Source: Saccopteryx bilineata (Eukaryota > Chordata > Mammalia > Chiroptera > Emballonuridae). Taken from it: DNA of 64,000 nucleotides. The stretch lies in assembly GCF_036850765.1 (NCBI RefSeq), contig NC_089495.1, positions 65,014,410 to 65,078,409 on the forward strand, in the 5' to 3' direction. Shown here piece by piece: positions 1 through 12,518 of this stretch (position 1 is the first letter of the stretch; each line of letters starts with the position of its first letter). The position numbers and the translations under genes were made by a program. Under the pieces are notes generated by a model that saw only the letters and a list, made by a program, of their open reading frames with translations, was not told where the DNA came from and made no database searches.

Positions 1-495
1 GTCATATATCTCCCTCTCTAAAAAATTAATTTTCTCTTCTGTTAAAGTTCAAGTTCTAATGGTTTCCTAAGAAAAGGGATAGGTGAACAATTTTTACTTC
101 TTTGTCATCTCTCTATGTCTTTATTATCCTCTAAAAGGAGTCTGATAATAGTTTATAATTTCAAAATCATTTACTTCTCAGAAATTTGAGGAAATTAATC
201 AATTATCATCTATAATCTAATGTAACATTTGAGAAGCATGATGACATTTCATTTTCATTTCAGTTATTTTGAAAATGATTTTTTCCTCTATGATAGTAAC
301 TGTTCTAACATTTTACAATGGCATATCTTGTAGTGTATACTTCTAGTCATCATTCTTTAATAAAAATGAGGCTGTACAAATCAAAGATAATATGTCCATG
401 TACTATTTCTTTAATAAATTCATTTACTCTTCTTGCTGTTCTTTCTGAGACTTCTAATTTCTTATTCATCTTCTGTTACAGTAATGTGTTTAGTT

Positions 496-530
<35 letters not shown>

Positions 531-1774
531 TTGCAGTCTGGGAGATCTCTACATTTTTATTTTCTAGTCTTACAATTGATTTTTTGTCTTTTGTCACAAT
601 TACAATATGCCTTGTTTTTTGATATCTTAGTTGCTAAGTATCATATTTACATTTAAAATTCAAAGTTAGGAACTTTAAATGTTTACTATCCTAGTCAATG
701 GAAAGATTTTACTTTCTTACTCTCTTTGTAGATGAATGGTACCATGTAACTAGTTCTGTCCAATGGGTTTGGCAAGCACTGATGCATTTTTCCTTTGTTT
801 CTGAACATTTAATTAATGTTGAAAAAAACTTATCAGTCATGTTATTTTCCAACCAGTTGATGAACAACCATGTGTTCAGATGGTACACCTAGAGTATGCT
901 GGAACCTCTATCAATTTGGACATTGTATGGCTCTGAGTCTTTGTTCCTAGTGTGAACTTTTAATCAATACTACCAACACCACTGTAATAACAAATAATGG
1001 TAATTATAATAATAAATAAATACATATATATTTATTTTTTAAGCTACTAAATTTCTTGTTTATTTTCCCTTTTACTGTGTGATTCATTCTGTTCTGAATG
1101 ATTCAAATTCAATATTGTTTATTATCTCACTGAGAATTTTTATTTGTTGACATTTAGCTGTACTCTTTATGTAGTCTCTGTTACCTTAACATGTCGATTT
1201 TAGGTTTATGTTTAGTACCTGTCTTTACTTTGGTAACATTTACTAAATGTTTAGCAGTCTTTAGTTTTCTGATGTTTTAAAATAATTTAAGAAATTATTT
1301 TTAACTATATATTTGAGGTCTGTGCTCTACAAAGATTAGGTTACAAATTATTTCTCTATAACAGGATCTCCAAATGTCCAGGTTTATTTAATTATCTCAG
1401 AAATACCAAGGTTTTGGAAAAAAAAGTCATATCTTTGGTTGTATAGTTCACTGTCAACATTCTGGCTGGAATTTGGGAAGAACTGCTATGTTTCTAGCTG
1501 TTGTGAAGCAGACTTCAGCTTAGCATATCAACCTCACCGTCTGAATTACTTGTATATAGCCCAGCTTCTTTCAGGTTTACATGTTCCAGAGATTGAGTAT
1601 CAGCTCTCCTGTGGATTTGGGAGGAGTGAATAGCTGAAATAATTAAGAAGGTACTTCAGAAGCTTAATTTATCCACATAAATAATTTTCTTCAAATACAT
1701 CTCAATCTTTACAATTTCTAGTATCACGGTTGTTCAAGACATTCTGGGTTTTTGGAAAATTGTTTGATTGTTTG
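1..1774. other. AT-rich sequence, no gene or element recognised
   Basis: No conserved coding frame, SINE head or terminal repeat is visible here. The short open frames (for example at 318-656) are low-complexity translations of T-rich DNA. One simple repeat, (TTTA)n, lies at about 495-532. Old, unrecognisable TE sequence cannot be excluded. Confidence 0.5.
495..532. repeat. (TTTA)n microsatellite
   Basis: About nine consecutive TTTA/TATT units are read directly from the sequence. It produces the repeated FIYL peptide in the overlapping open frame, which is therefore not a gene. Confidence 0.9.
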
Positions 1775-1885
1775 TTTTGAGAGAGACAAGAACATCAAGC
1801 TGCTCCTATATGTGCCCTGACCAGGGAATTAAACTGGCAACCTCCACAGTCCTGGACAATGCTCTAGAGCTGTCCAGCCAGGGAT
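1775..1885 (-). mobile_element. tRNA-derived SINE fragment
   Basis: On the minus strand this begins CCCTGGCTGGACAGCT and carries a tRNA-like B-box region followed by CCCTGGTCAGGGCACATA. The reverse complement is the usual SINE form of this window. It is short and diverged, lacks a clear tail, and directly abuts a second fragment at 1886. Confidence 0.7.
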
Positions 1886-2072
1886 TAATTTTTATTGATG
1901 TTTTTAGAGAAACAGAGAAGTCAGTGGGTGAGGGAGAAGGAAAACATTTGTTGTTCCACTCAGTCGTGCATTCTTCGGATGCTTCTTGTGTGTGCCTTGA
2001 TGGAGGATCAAACCCTCAACCTTGTTGTTTTGGGACGATGCTTTTAATTGACAGTACTAACTGGCCAAGGAT
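1886..2072 (-). mobile_element. tRNA-derived SINE fragment
   Basis: The minus-strand head is TTGGCCAGTTAGTACTGTC with a degraded B box (GGTTTGATCC) and a body related to the type 1 SINEs elsewhere. Plus-strand T-rich DNA at 1886-1905 is its A-rich tail. It abuts the fragment at 1775-1885, so two old insertions lie back to back. Confidence 0.65.
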
Positions 2073-2505
2073 GCAAAAATATTGTTTCATTATTGCTCTG
2101 TGCAAGCACTTAGCACTCATTTTTATCTTCTTTACAAAATTATTGTGTATCTTTCTAATGTTAATTTTCTTCTTATCCTTTTCCCCTATGAATATGCACT
2201 TTATATTATTTTAAATATTATTATTAGTTTCATAACATTTTTTAAATTCTTAAAAATCATGGTAATAACATCCAAGAAAATATATTTTAATTTTAATTTT
2301 CTAAAGAATTTCCTTACCTATCTTTATATCCTCATTGTATTATCCTGGGTACACCTGTTTTAAAAGATCAAAGATTTTGCTAATAGAAAAATAATAACTG
2401 TAATTTACTGAATGCTTAATGTATGTCTGTGCTTTTTGAAATATCTTGTATGCAGTTCATCAAGTAATCTTTTTTAGCCAGGAAGTTGTTTTTCCACTTC
2501 ATACA
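2073..2505. other. AT-rich spacer, nothing recognised
   Basis: There is no coding frame, SINE head or terminal repeat in this stretch between the SINE fragments and the LTR starting at 2506. Confidence 0.5.
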
Positions 2506-3325
2506 TGTTGGGCAAATGAGTCATAAAATCTGTATTTTCTGGGTTTGTTCACACTTTTTGTTAAAGATGGTGCCCGTGACCCAGGTGATAATAGTAATGC
2601 CCTTCTTATTTGAGAGGAGGTTTGGTTATATTAATGTGTGTTGGGGGAGGGCTTTCATGACAAAAGGTTTTGTTTTTTTTTTTTAAATTTTTTATTTATT
2701 CATTTTAGAGAGGAAAGGGAAAGACAGAGAGAGAGAGAGGAGAGAGACAGAGAGAGAGAGAAGGGGGGAGGAGCTGGAAGCATCAACTCCCATATGTGCC
2801 TTGACCAGGCAAGCCCAGGGTTTCGAACCGGCAACCTCAGCATTTCCAGGTCGACGCTTTATCCACTGCGCCACCACAGGTCAGGCGACAAAAGGTTTTA
2901 AAAGGAGGAACTAAGAGGCCATTTTGGGGAGAGTGGCCATGTTCTTGTAGAAAGGAGGAGCCCATGCTGTAGCAGGGCAGCGAGAGGCCAAGTGGAGGGG
3001 AGATAGCAGCCAAAATGGCAGGATGGAGAAAGAAGAAGCCAGTTTGTGGAGGAGAAGGAGATGGGGAACAGAGGTGAATAAGACTGGTGAGGTGGAGCTT
3101 TTCATTCTAGGAAACTCAGACGAGTCAGTGGCTTTGGGAGCCCTGAGTGGAAAGAGAAGTGTTTCCCACCATGTGTATTTTCTTGCCTGCAGGGTGCAAG
3201 CTAGGATTAAAGGAAAAGAGACCACCAGTTTTTGGCTCTGTTGATTCCTTACTGTCTGCCCAAATCAAATGCGAACCTGCGTTGGCCAGGCAGCTTTGAT
3301 AGCTGCAGCAAATACTGGCCATACA
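2506..3325 (+). mobile_element. Old solo LTR related to the 25-36 kb LTR family, split by a SINE
   Basis: It starts TGTTGGGCAAATGAG and contains TTAAAGATGGTGCCC, GTGACCCAGGTGAT, TTAATGTGTGTTGGGGG, GATGGGGAACAGAGGTGAAT and a TCTAGGAAACTC block, all shared in order with the LTRs at 25842, 30190 and 34626. The end is near CTGGCCATACA. The five bases before it are ATACA and those after are GTACA or CATAC depending on the exact end, so a TSD is plausible but not certain. It is more diverged than its relatives. A type 3 SINE (2672-2886) interrupts it. No internal retroviral sequence is visible, hence solo. Confidence 0.75.
2672..2886 (-). mobile_element. Type 3 tRNA-derived SINE inside the LTR
   Basis: On the minus strand it reads GCCTGACCTGTGGTGGCGCA, then a GGTTCGAAACCC B box, a body and a (CT)-rich, A-rich tail. 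A perfect 13-bp direct repeat GACAAAAGGTTTT flanks it (2659-2671 and 2887-2899). This is the signature of L1-driven retroposition and shows it entered after the LTR. Confidence 0.93.
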
Positions 3326-3666
3326 GTACATATAAGAATTAAGTAAGTTATCTAATTCTAGAACTTTAGTAAGTATAGGATTCAGAATATGAACACAAGT
3401 TTGTCTGATTCCAAAATTCTGAATTTTTGTCAAATGTTGGAATTGCTGAAAACAACAATGGGAGTGATATAATAACAAAGGAGTACATTCCATAAGAAAT
3501 TACTCTATTAATCAAGTGTTAAGTACATATTTTCTCTTAAAAATTTTACTTGGACATAGTGACATATTTTGAAACATTAGGAGTTTAAAAAAAGCATTAT
3601 TTGCTGTCAACAGAAAATAAATTATTGGATCAATATATAAGAGTTCAAGACTAGAAAAATTAGAAT
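3326..3666. other. Spacer, nothing recognised
   Basis: AT-rich DNA between the old LTR and the SINE at 3681. No motif or coding frame is supported. Confidence 0.5.
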
Positions 3667-3680
3667 AAAGAATGAATTGA

Positions 3681-4050
3681 GCCCTTGCTGCTTTGCTCAG
3701 TGGTAGAGTATTAACCTGGCACGTGAATGTCCTGGGTTCGATTTCCGATCAGGACACACAAGAGAAGCAACCATCTGCTTTTCCTGCCCTTCTTCTCCTC
3801 TCTCTGTCTCTATTCTCCTCCCGCACCCATGGATTGATTGGTTTGAGCACAATGGCCCTGGGTGGCTCTGTGGAGCCTCCACCTCTGGCACTAAAACTAT
3901 CTCGGTTGTGAGCATGGCCCTAGATGGGCAGAGCATTGGCCACAGAGAAGGTTTGCTGGGTGGATCCTAGCTGAGGCAGATGTAGGAGTCTGTCTATCTC
4001 CCCTCCTCTCAATTGGAAAAGAAAAAAAAACAAAACAAAAAAACAAAAAG
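3681..4050 (+). mobile_element. Type 1 (VES-like) SINE
   Basis: The tRNA-like head has TTTGCTCAGTGGTAGAG (A box) and GGGTTCGATTTCC (B box), followed by the pyrimidine-rich body and an A-rich tail. Flanking direct repeats are AAAGAATGAATTGA (3667-3680) and AAAGAATAAGTTGA (4051-4064), with two or three mismatches. The body is diverged from the young copies. Confidence 0.9.
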
Positions 4051-4064
4051 AAAGAATAAGTTGA

Positions 4065-7000
4065 TTGTGAGTTAATAAAAAAAATAAATTAAAAGATTAC
4101 TTAAGTTATTTGTTATTTTTCTGAAATAATAAAACATTAGTCTCCACAATATTTTAATTTAACAGATGATTCATCCAGAGAACACAGAAATATAGAAATT
4201 CTTCAATATAAAACCTTTAAGCACTCAAACATACACACACATAAATATATATACACATAAAAATAAATCTTATTTTCACAGTATTCAGGTATCATGACAT
4301 TATATTGTAACCATTGCAGTTTTATGCTGTTTATTCTAAATTTCAATATATTTTTCAAATTCACAGAGAAATAAACTTTGATAACACCAGGCAAATTCAT
4401 ATTAAAAATATATACACAAATTTCTTATAAATATAATGGTGTTCTTTTAAAAAATCCCCTTGAATAGCAAAGCAAACTTTATTTTTGATACCATTTTATT
4501 TAGCTAATCAACTTATTTTTTCCTGTTTGGACAAGGACTAAAAATAGTGCTTACAATCGAAAGCCTTGTTCTTTGTTTTGTTAAAAGTGTAGAGATAGTG
4601 TCATGAAATTTAAGAAAAAAGGACGATTATATTAAGAGTGAAGAAAACTAGTTTATTGTTTGATGAAATGAAACCCTAATCATCCAACCATCTCTTCCTT
4701 TGACATTTAGACGTCTTCATTGTATGCCCAATGATGAGTGCTTTGTTGAGAAGGAACACTTGAAGCTGCTGAAAGTGAGGGGATCTGCCATTTTTATGCT
4801 TATGTGGCCTAACACAAAACCCCCTCTGTTGTTAGCCTGACAGAGCAGCACACATCTCCTCTTTCAGCAGAAAGCCTCTGTTGAGAGTTTAAACTTCAAG
4901 TCTCTTTCCTCCATCAATGATCAAAGTAAAGCAGGGATTTGACATTCAAATTCATGTTCAGCATCGATAGCAGATATTAAAAATATATATAATTCTAAAA
5001 AAATAATTTGATTACATTCTGGAAATTGGCATTTCACCAAAAACTACAATGTCCAACGATGCATTATGCAGACTTTATTTTGGCCCCACATTAATTAATT
5101 TATGCCATTTTTACTTTCTCTTGACTTCCCTAAAGATAGTGACCCGATTATGGTACTTCTTTGTCTTGAGGCCATTCTTCACATTATTTTCCAGATTCAA
5201 TTAAAATTACTTTATGAATATGTCTTCTTTATAAATTCCTCAATTTTTTAAAATTTTATTTTACTAGAATCCACTTAATCATCATGGCTTCACAGAAATC
5301 ACTCTTGTGAAGATTAACAACCTTTGCAGGTAGTCAGAGCAATGGGTCTGTGTTCTTCATACACATCTCAGTACATTGCATGTACTACTTTATGAAAGCA
5401 TTTATCAAACTTTATATTATTATTTACCTGCCTCCATTTCTCTGGAGTGAGGTCACTACTGCCTCTTATTATTTCTTATCAAATATGTCCAGGAAAGTTC
5501 CTGCTACTCACTGGAACTCCGAAACATTTAACAATGAATTGTAACAGAGTTGTTTAGTGCTCTTATCTGATTCTCCCTGATGTCTGGGAACTGGAAACAA
5601 CGTATTCCCAATGACTTTGAAGTTCTCTGGGGGTCATACAATTTATAACAGCCAATGAATAATTAGAAATAATGTGTGTCACTCCTAAGCCAAGACTTTT
5701 AACTTCCATTTGACTCTTGTACTTTTTCTCCTTGCCTTAGTAAACTTAAAAGTATGTGTTGAGAGGAGATAAAACATAAAACTGCCAGAATTGCTGCCAA
5801 ATAGAGCAAAACTACCCTGGAGTTTCACCCATATCACATGAGACTTGGACACAGCAAGGAATAAACTTCTGTTTCATTATGCTGAGATACTTGAAAGGAA
5901 AGAAAAGAACACTTCAGGGACAAAAGCTACTACTCAACATCCAATATTGTCTGCAGAACAAGAGATAGAGCCAAGTTTCTTAGACTAGTTATTTTTAACA
6001 TGTGGTCTGCAAATCCCTAATTGTCAATTGAGTACTTTTAGGGGGTGTAATAGCAAAACATTTTTTTTATAATAGTAAGATAACATTTTTTTTTTACACT
6101 ATGAACATTTTCACTGATGTTGCATTCACAGTGGTGGGTAACACTTTGGCAGCTTACCAGGTATTAAAGTAGTGAAATGGAATAGTTACAGTAGCCATTG
6201 TATTCTTTACTTCTAAGAAGTTCCGGGGGGCAGGACATTACTCAGAATGGTCTGAGTGAAAATTCATTAAGCATTAAAATTTTAAATTATTATCATTTAT
6301 TTAATTTCATTAACTACTGGTCCTAAATAAACATTATTTGAATATTCTTTATGAAAAAATGTCAAGTCTGCATGAAGCAGTTTTGGCACAAAAATAAACA
6401 ACCAAAAACCTGTATGATTGAGTTGTGAGTTAAACATCAGTATTTTCATGAAAGATCAATTTTACTTGAACCAGCAGCTGACAGTTAAAATATGATTTAC
6501 TTAACTTGGGTATTTGCAAGTTCTTGATGATGAATAAGGTAAGTTTATCCTTTCATAAAGAGCTGACAGTAACTGGTAATTAAAACCTTGATGTGAGTAC
6601 ATTTATTTTGAAATTAGAGTAACAGAAGCTAGGTTATATAAATATGAAAACAAGATCATTGTCTTCACCCAATTTAGGCTTCACAGTGAAAGGATAACTG
6701 GCAAATATTTCTGAGTAACTTTTAAAGAGTATAAAACAATAAGGGAATAAACTTGACTAGCTCATTACTTTAAGAACAGAGAAACAAAAATGCATTATAA
6801 TTGGCAAAAAAATAAGCCCGAAGCCACTAATTATTGGAAAGAAAAAGTCTTTCCTATTTAAGCATTTTTATAAAGAAAATACTGAGTTGTTGAAAGTTTT
6901 CTTAATGAATGGAACATATATCTTGAAATCTCAATGTGGGTGTGTGTATATCTGTGTGTGTGTGCAGAAACAGAGAGATCAATAGTATTTTGTCCACTCT

Positions 7001-8374
7001 GTGTTCTTCTAGAAATATTTACTTCTAACATTTTACTGAAAAAGATAGAGTATTGCAATAATTCAGCTAAAGAATGTAACAAAGTCTACAAGTAAAATTT
7101 AAAGGTGATATTAAAAAGGTGATGAATAATTTTAATTGTTAAACATTTAATTTGTGTAGGGGTGTTAGACCCAAGGTATGCTTATTATATAGTTATTAAT
7201 AGTTTGGGATAATGAGACACTAAGTCAGTAAAGAGACCTTTAGTTAAATATGCCAGTGAACACAAAACCATTTTAAAAGGCCATTAAAAACAATGTCAAC
7301 AGACCCCATTTCCCCAAACTAATTAACAAGCAGACAGCATTGAATCTTGTCTATAAGACCATTTCTCATTTTACAAGGCTACATTGGTTTGGATACATTT
7401 CTATTTATTTCCAAGACAATGTTCTGTAGACAAGAAAAAAGAAAGTAATAACTTTTTTACTTTCATGTGGGAAAATAGCTCCTACTCTTACCTCAGGTGT
7501 GTTTATTTGCAGTGCCATCACACTAAGACCTATGAACTAAGAATTGTCAGTCATATTGGCTTAAAGGATTTTAAAAGGTCTTTCTACAATTGAGTTTTCA
7601 TAACATTAAATTGCTTAGGTTAATCCCCTTGTCTCTATGCCGCATCTAGGAAAGAGCTGTAACCAAACACAACTTCATCATAGAGAATTTATGGGATAAT
7701 ATTCCGGGGCGATCAGTAATAGAAAGAATAAGAGAGTGAGAAGACTCAAAAGAAAGATCAGTGCTGTCTTCATGTTACAGGGGTGTTCAGAGCACCTGGA
7801 AATGGGAATTGATTCTAACAAAGGATGCTACTAGAGACTGACCCAATAAAACTTACAAAACAAAGCTCTGTATTGAAAAGATTCAACTCACGTTCCTTTT
7901 CCACATAGGTAAAATAAAGCCCATCTTTGTGGGAGATTATAAAACAAGGAGAACTGTTAAATCTTAATGAAAGTGACAGCCTCAGTCCTGAATCTCTAGC
8001 CTGAGATATCCAGCAGTAGAATTTTCTCTTTTATTTTTAAGAACTATTTTCTGATTCCAATGACGAAGGTGCAGTGGGGGATTTTAAACCCAGTAGTCTG
8101 CTTTTTGGTCACAGGTATGAGAATATGTTTCAGGTGTTTGCAGTAACCAATACATGGATTACAGGATTATCTAGTGATGAAACATTATTTATATTCTCTA
8201 TGTCAGGTGAAAGTCAATTTTTGGTCACTTGCAAACTAAACATCGCTAAGAAAAAAATATTAGATCAGTATTTAAAAACATTTAAAATTAAACGTTTACA
8301 ATAAAATCAAAGGCTGATAAAACCTGAGGAAAAAAGGAATAGAATAATATAGGCAAGAAAAACACCAGATATAA
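4065..8374. other. 4.3 kb of AT-rich unassigned DNA
   Basis: I see no conserved coding frame, no splice-bounded exon, no SINE head and no terminal repeat. A (GT)n-like run lies at 6938-6963. Ancient repeats below my detection limit may be present. This is the longest TE-poor stretch of the window together with 37.1-39.5 kb and 61.7-63.3 kb. Confidence 0.45.
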
Positions 8375-8581
8375 CCTTGGCTGGTTAGTTCAGTCAATTA
8401 AGAGCTAAGAGTGTCCTCTTGAAACAACAAGGTTGCAGGTTCCATCTTTAGTCAGGGCTCACACAGGAAGCAACCAATGAATGTATATATGACTGAGGGG
8501 AACATCAAATTAATGCTTCCCTTCCCCCACTGCACTCACCCTTTCTCCTTTTGTCTCTGTGAAAATCAATCAGTCAATAAA
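8375..8581 (+). mobile_element. Old tRNA-derived SINE
   Basis: The head CCTTGGCTGGTTAGTTCAG and the B-box-like AGGTTGCAGGTTCCATC are followed by GTCAGGGCTCACACAGGA. The 3' end AAAATCAATCAGTCAATAAAA is also seen near 36460. It is a different body from the type 1 and type 2 SINEs. Confidence 0.75.
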
Positions 8582-8715
8582 ACCCTGGCCAGATAGCTTG
8601 GTTGGTTGGAGCGTCACGAAGATTGCCGTTTTGCTTTTCTGGTCAGGGCACATGCAGGAGCAACTTGATGTCACTCTCTCTCAAAAAGAAAAAAAAAAGA
8701 AAAAGAAAGAAGAAA
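8582..8715 (+). mobile_element. Short tRNA-derived SINE abutting the preceding one
   Basis: It starts CCCTGGCCAGATAGCTTGGT immediately after the previous SINE tail and continues through GGTCAGGGCACATGCAGGAG to an A-rich tail. The same body, GGGCACATACAGGAGCAGCT, occurs at 36540. Its insertion point is the A-tail of its neighbour. Confidence 0.75.
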
Positions 8716-8904
8716 AGAAATATATCAGATATTAAAATAATAATAACATTCTACATTTTGGATGACTTGGTTGGTATAAGGTATTTGTTGTATCATGACT
8801 ATTTGTATAAATATTATGTCTTTCCTATTTGTATAAATATTACTTTGCATTTGCTTAATATTCAAAATACTAATTTTAGTGGGAGTTTTTGTATTTAAGT
8901 TTTT

Positions 8905-9660
8905 CTAATTAATAATGTTTATTTTTTAGAGTAGTTTTGGGTCCACCACTAAAATTGCATGAAATATACAAAGATTTCCCATATACCTCTGCCTCCACAC
9001 ACGCATGCGCTCATTATCGACATCACTCACCAGAATGGTACATATTTTACTAAGGATGAACCTATGTTGACACATCATAATCATGAAAAGTTCATGATTT
9101 ACATTGGTATTGTACACTTTATGGGTTTAGACAATGTATATATAATTATGGTATTTCCACTGCCCTAAAATCCTCTGTTTTTCTTATTCATCTTTCTCCT
9201 TTTCCCAGCCACAACTGATATTTTTATTGTTTCCACAGTTTTGCTTTTTATATAATGTCATATATTTGGAATCATACAGCATGTAGCCTTTTCAAATTGG
9301 TTTGTTTCAGTTAATAATATGCATTTAAAGTTTCTCACATGTTTATATGTCTTGATTGATCATTTTTTTATAATGCTTAATAAAATTCTATTGTCTGAAC
9401 TTATGCAAATACTGAAGGACATCTGGGTTACTTCCAAATTTGATAATTATGAATAAAGCTTATTTAAATATCCATGTGCAAGACTTCCATTTTCAACTTA
9501 TTTGGGTAAATATCAAGGGACACAATTATTTTGGTAAGATAACTTTTAGTTTTGAAAGAAAACATACAGCAAAATTATTTTTAGTTTTGCAAGAAACCGT
9601 CAAAGTATCTCCCAAAGTGGCTATTCCATTTTAAGTTCCCATCAGTAATAAAGTATATTT
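8905..9660 (-). mobile_element. 5'-truncated old LINE-1 fragment
   Basis: Read on the plus strand, this carries phrases typical of the reverse complement of an L1 3' end: CACTGCCCTAAAATCCTCTG, GGACATCTGGGTTACTTCC and GAATAAAGCTTATTTAAATA. These are the ORF2 C-terminus and 3' UTR, heavily mutated. No frame is open for long. Boundaries are approximate. Confidence 0.7.
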
Positions 9661-9689
9661 CCTGTTGTAATTCAATACAGAGCTTTACC

Positions 9690-10331
9690 CAGTGGTGGGA
9701 TTCAAATAAATTTAATTCAAATAACAACTAGTTCTCTGCTCTAATGACAGTTTTAAGTACAAAAAAAAATTATATGCCGAAAGTATTTATGCATTCAATA
9801 CTTAAATAAGAATAATTAAAGAGGTACACAAAACTAGGTTATGTTATAAGAAAGAGTTTAAAAATATTAATTAAAAATATTAAACAATATCTGAAGAAAA
9901 ACAATAAAACTTTTAATTAAGATATTTCTAGTTACAGCTTGTCACCCACTGGTTGTTTGGCACTTTTTCTCTTTATGTTATATCTTTGTTTACTAAAGTA
10001 AGAAACGTGAGGGAATTAAAATGTAGTATTTCATCAAAGGTATAATGAGTTTTATAAAATGAATAAATATTACAAGCAGAGTTCCGTCAAATTTTTTTCA
10101 CTTGTGAACAGAATGAACATTACTGTGGGCGCTTAGAATATGCTGTTGCGCAGATGAACGTTAAAGAAGAGTAGGGAATGTAAATTCGTGATTTCCACAT
10201 TGCCTGGGCAGCCTCCACCTTAGAGAGAACCCTGATAACAAGTGCCATTTTAACAGCGGTTCTCTGAACTCAACAAAAAATCAAGTATCAGTTCTGCCAA
10301 ACTGATGCAAACCGGCTAAATACCACCACTG
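9690..10331 (+). mobile_element. hAT-like non-autonomous DNA transposon
   Basis: The imperfect terminal inverted repeats are CAGTGGTGGGATTCAAATAA at the left and, read inward from the right end on the minus strand, CAGTGGTGGTATTTAGCCGG. Flanking octamers GCTTTACC and ATTATACC agree at five of eight positions, so the 8-bp TSD is decayed. A second copy in opposite orientation starts near 63355, which confirms the family. I see no transposase frame. Confidence 0.75.
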
Positions 10332-10390
10332 ATTATACCAAATAACACATATAATGCCTATCTTCATGGACATACAGTTTAGTAACAATG

Positions 10391-10393
<3 letters not shown>

Positions 10394-10432
<39 letters not shown>
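10394..10432. repeat. (AC)n microsatellite
   Basis: An uninterrupted AC dinucleotide tract read directly from the sequence. Confidence 0.95.
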
Positions 10433-10434
<2 letters not shown>

Positions 10435-10439
10435 AGAGA

Positions 10440-11052
10440 GAGTTTTTCCAGCAATGGAATTTGTAAAATTAGAAGGGCATATTTCTTTAGGGATAATATC
10501 TTTAAATAGAATTCCATAAGGAAGAAATAAATGAAAATTCAGTTATTTTTCTTTGCTTTTTGTTTGTTTTTGTTTTGTCCATAGAATAATATAGCTTGAA
10601 TTGAAGAATCAACCATTCCACAGTTTGATGCTTTGCCTCCCCCCACCCCGAAAAGTGCCGAACACCATTGAAAACAAAAAAAAAAAAAAACAAGCACAAA
10701 AACCTAACATGCTATAATACATACTGATATTTGTAGACTATAAAGTGTATGTTGAGTATATTAGGCAGTATATATGTCATATGACCTCAAATCAAAACAT
10801 CATCATTTGTGTAATGTATTTAAACCAATGTGTTTCACCCACAGGTTCTCAGACCAGTGTCCATCTGCCAGAAATTTTCTGTCAGTCTGCTAAAAAGTTA
10901 ATCACCCCAATGTGTATAAAAATTATGGACCCAGTGATTATAGACTCCATAATCTTCGTATACCATCAGAGTAGTTTACTGCTGACAGGCAAGACATTTC
11001 TGGCACTTGTCCACTAACTTGAAGTTGAAAACCACTGATATAAACAATAAAG
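10440..11052. other. AT-rich spacer, nothing recognised
   Basis: Contains an A-run at about 10674-10691. No coding frame or terminal repeat is supported. Confidence 0.5.
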
Positions 11053-11063
11053 AAAAAAATACA

Positions 11064-11434
11064 GGCCCTGGCCGGTTGGCTCAGCGGAAGAGCATCCGCC
11101 TGGCGTGCGTGGGACCCGGGTTTGATGCCAGGGCACATAGGAGAAGCACCCATTTGCTTCTCCACCCCCACCTCCTCCTTCCTCTCTGTCTCTCTCATCC
11201 CCTCCTGCAGCCAAGGCTCCATTGGAGCAAAGATGGCCCGGGCGCTGGGGATGGCTCCTTGGCCTCTGCCCCAGGCGCTAGAGTGGCTCTGGTCGCGACA
11301 GAGCGACGCCCCGGAGGGGCAGAGCATCGCCCCCTGGTGGGCAGAGCGTCGGCCCTGGTGGGCGTGCCGGGTGGATCCCGGTTGGGCACATGCGGGAGTC
11401 TGTCTCTCCCCGTTTCCAGCATTCGGAAAAATGC

Positions 11435-11455
<21 letters not shown>
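11064..11455 (+). mobile_element. Type 1 (VES-like) SINE, young copy
   Basis: It starts GGCCCTGGCCGGTTGGCTCA. The A box TGGCTCAGCGG is intact, while the B-box region reads GGGTTTGATGCC. The body has GGAGCAAAGATGGCCCGGGC and the terminal block CAGCATTCGGAAAAATGC, followed by a 30-base A tail. Flanking AAAAAATACA repeats suggest a TSD. Open frames in this interval are translations of the SINE. Confidence 0.93.
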
Positions 11456-11469
<14 letters not shown>

Positions 11470-11671
11470 GAAATTTCATCAGTTTATCTACACCTTAGTT
11501 CAAGGTATGTAAAAATATGAAATAAACATTTCTGTTAAAATTTATAAAATATTTTTTCTCATCTTTTTCTAAAATGCAATCAAATTTAATATTCTATTCA
11601 TTTTATAGATGAAATCATTGAGTATCAAGAAACAGACTTACAGACAGGAAATAAAATAGGATTATTATATG

Positions 11672-11953
11672 GCTATTTTTTTTTAAGAGATAGAGAAAGA
11701 ATGAGTGGGGGACAGACGGGGAAAGAGATGAGAAGCATCAGCTTGTTGCAGGACCTTAGTTGTTCATTAATTATTTTCTTATACATGCCTTGACTGGGGG
11801 GCTCCAGCCAAGTGAGCAACCTTGGGCTCAAGCTAGTGCCCTTAGGGTCATTGCTATGATCCTACATTCAAACTGTTGACCTTGGGGTTTCAAACCTGGG
11901 TCCTCAGCATCCCAGGCCGATGCTTTATCTACTGTGCCACCTCCTGGTCAGGC
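11672..11953 (-). mobile_element. Type 2 (Rhin-like) SINE
   Basis: On the minus strand it begins GCCTGACCAGGAGGTGGCAC, with CAGGTTTGAAACCCC as the B box, then the TGACC/TTGAGC-rich middle, CAAGGCATGTATAAG, and a tail represented by T-rich DNA at 11672-11685. Confidence 0.85.
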
Positions 11954-12102
11954 TGGGTATTCTTAATCTCTACACAGACTGTCTTAATTAACTTGAAAAT
12001 ATATGTTAAATTAAAATTGATGTAAAAGAAACTAAGAGCTTATTGTCAAAAGAAAGTGATTCCTAATAAGATGAAAGCATGCTGATTAGAAAACAGTTTT
12101 AA

Positions 12103-12504
12103 GGCCCTGGCCGGTTTGCTCAGCGGTAGAGCGTCGGCCTAGCGTGCGGAGGACCCAGGTTCAATTCCCGGCCAGGGCACACAGGAGAAGCGCCCATTTG
12201 CTTCTCCACCCCTCCGCTGCGCCTTCCTTTCTGTCTCTCTCTTCCCCTCCCGCAGCCAAGGCTCCATTGGAGCAAAAATGGCCCGGGCGCTGGGGTTGGC
12301 TCTGTGGCCTCTGCCTCAGGCGCTAGAGTGGCTCTGGTCGCAACATGGCGACACCCAGGATAGGCAGAGCATCGCCTCCTGGTGGGCAGAGCGTTGCCCC
12401 ATGGTGGGCGTGCCGGGTAGATCCCGGTGGGGCGCATGCGGGAGTCTGTCTGACTGTCTCTCCCTGTTTCCAGCTTCAGAAAAATGCAAAAAAAAAAAAA
12501 AAAA
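12103..12504 (+). mobile_element. Type 1 (VES-like) SINE, young copy
   Basis: Full-length head GGCCCTGGCCGGTTTGCTCA, B box GGTTCAATTCCCGG and an A tail of about 17. The perfect 14-bp TSD GAAAACAGTTTTAA (12089-12102 and 12505-12518) dates the insertion after the L1 fragment that it interrupts. Confidence 0.96.
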
Positions 12505-12518
12505 GAAAACAGTTTTAA

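Noticed and set aside
2692..2901. Arg/Glu-rich frames (RERERQREREERDRERE) as an RNA-binding protein
   Set aside because: Translation of the (GA)n part of a type 3 SINE with a perfect 13-bp TSD.
4065..8374. Possible host exon(s) in the long TE-poor stretch
   Set aside because: Small frames with no conserved domain, no codon-usage signal I can see, and no splice-bounded exon pattern. Conservation data would be needed to reopen this.
11064..11140. tRNA gene candidates at every SINE head (A box TGGCTCAGCGG, B box GGTTCGATTCC)
   Set aside because: They continue into the SINE body and A tail, do not fold as a complete cloverleaf with an acceptor stem, and have TSDs. They are tRNA-derived SINE promoters.
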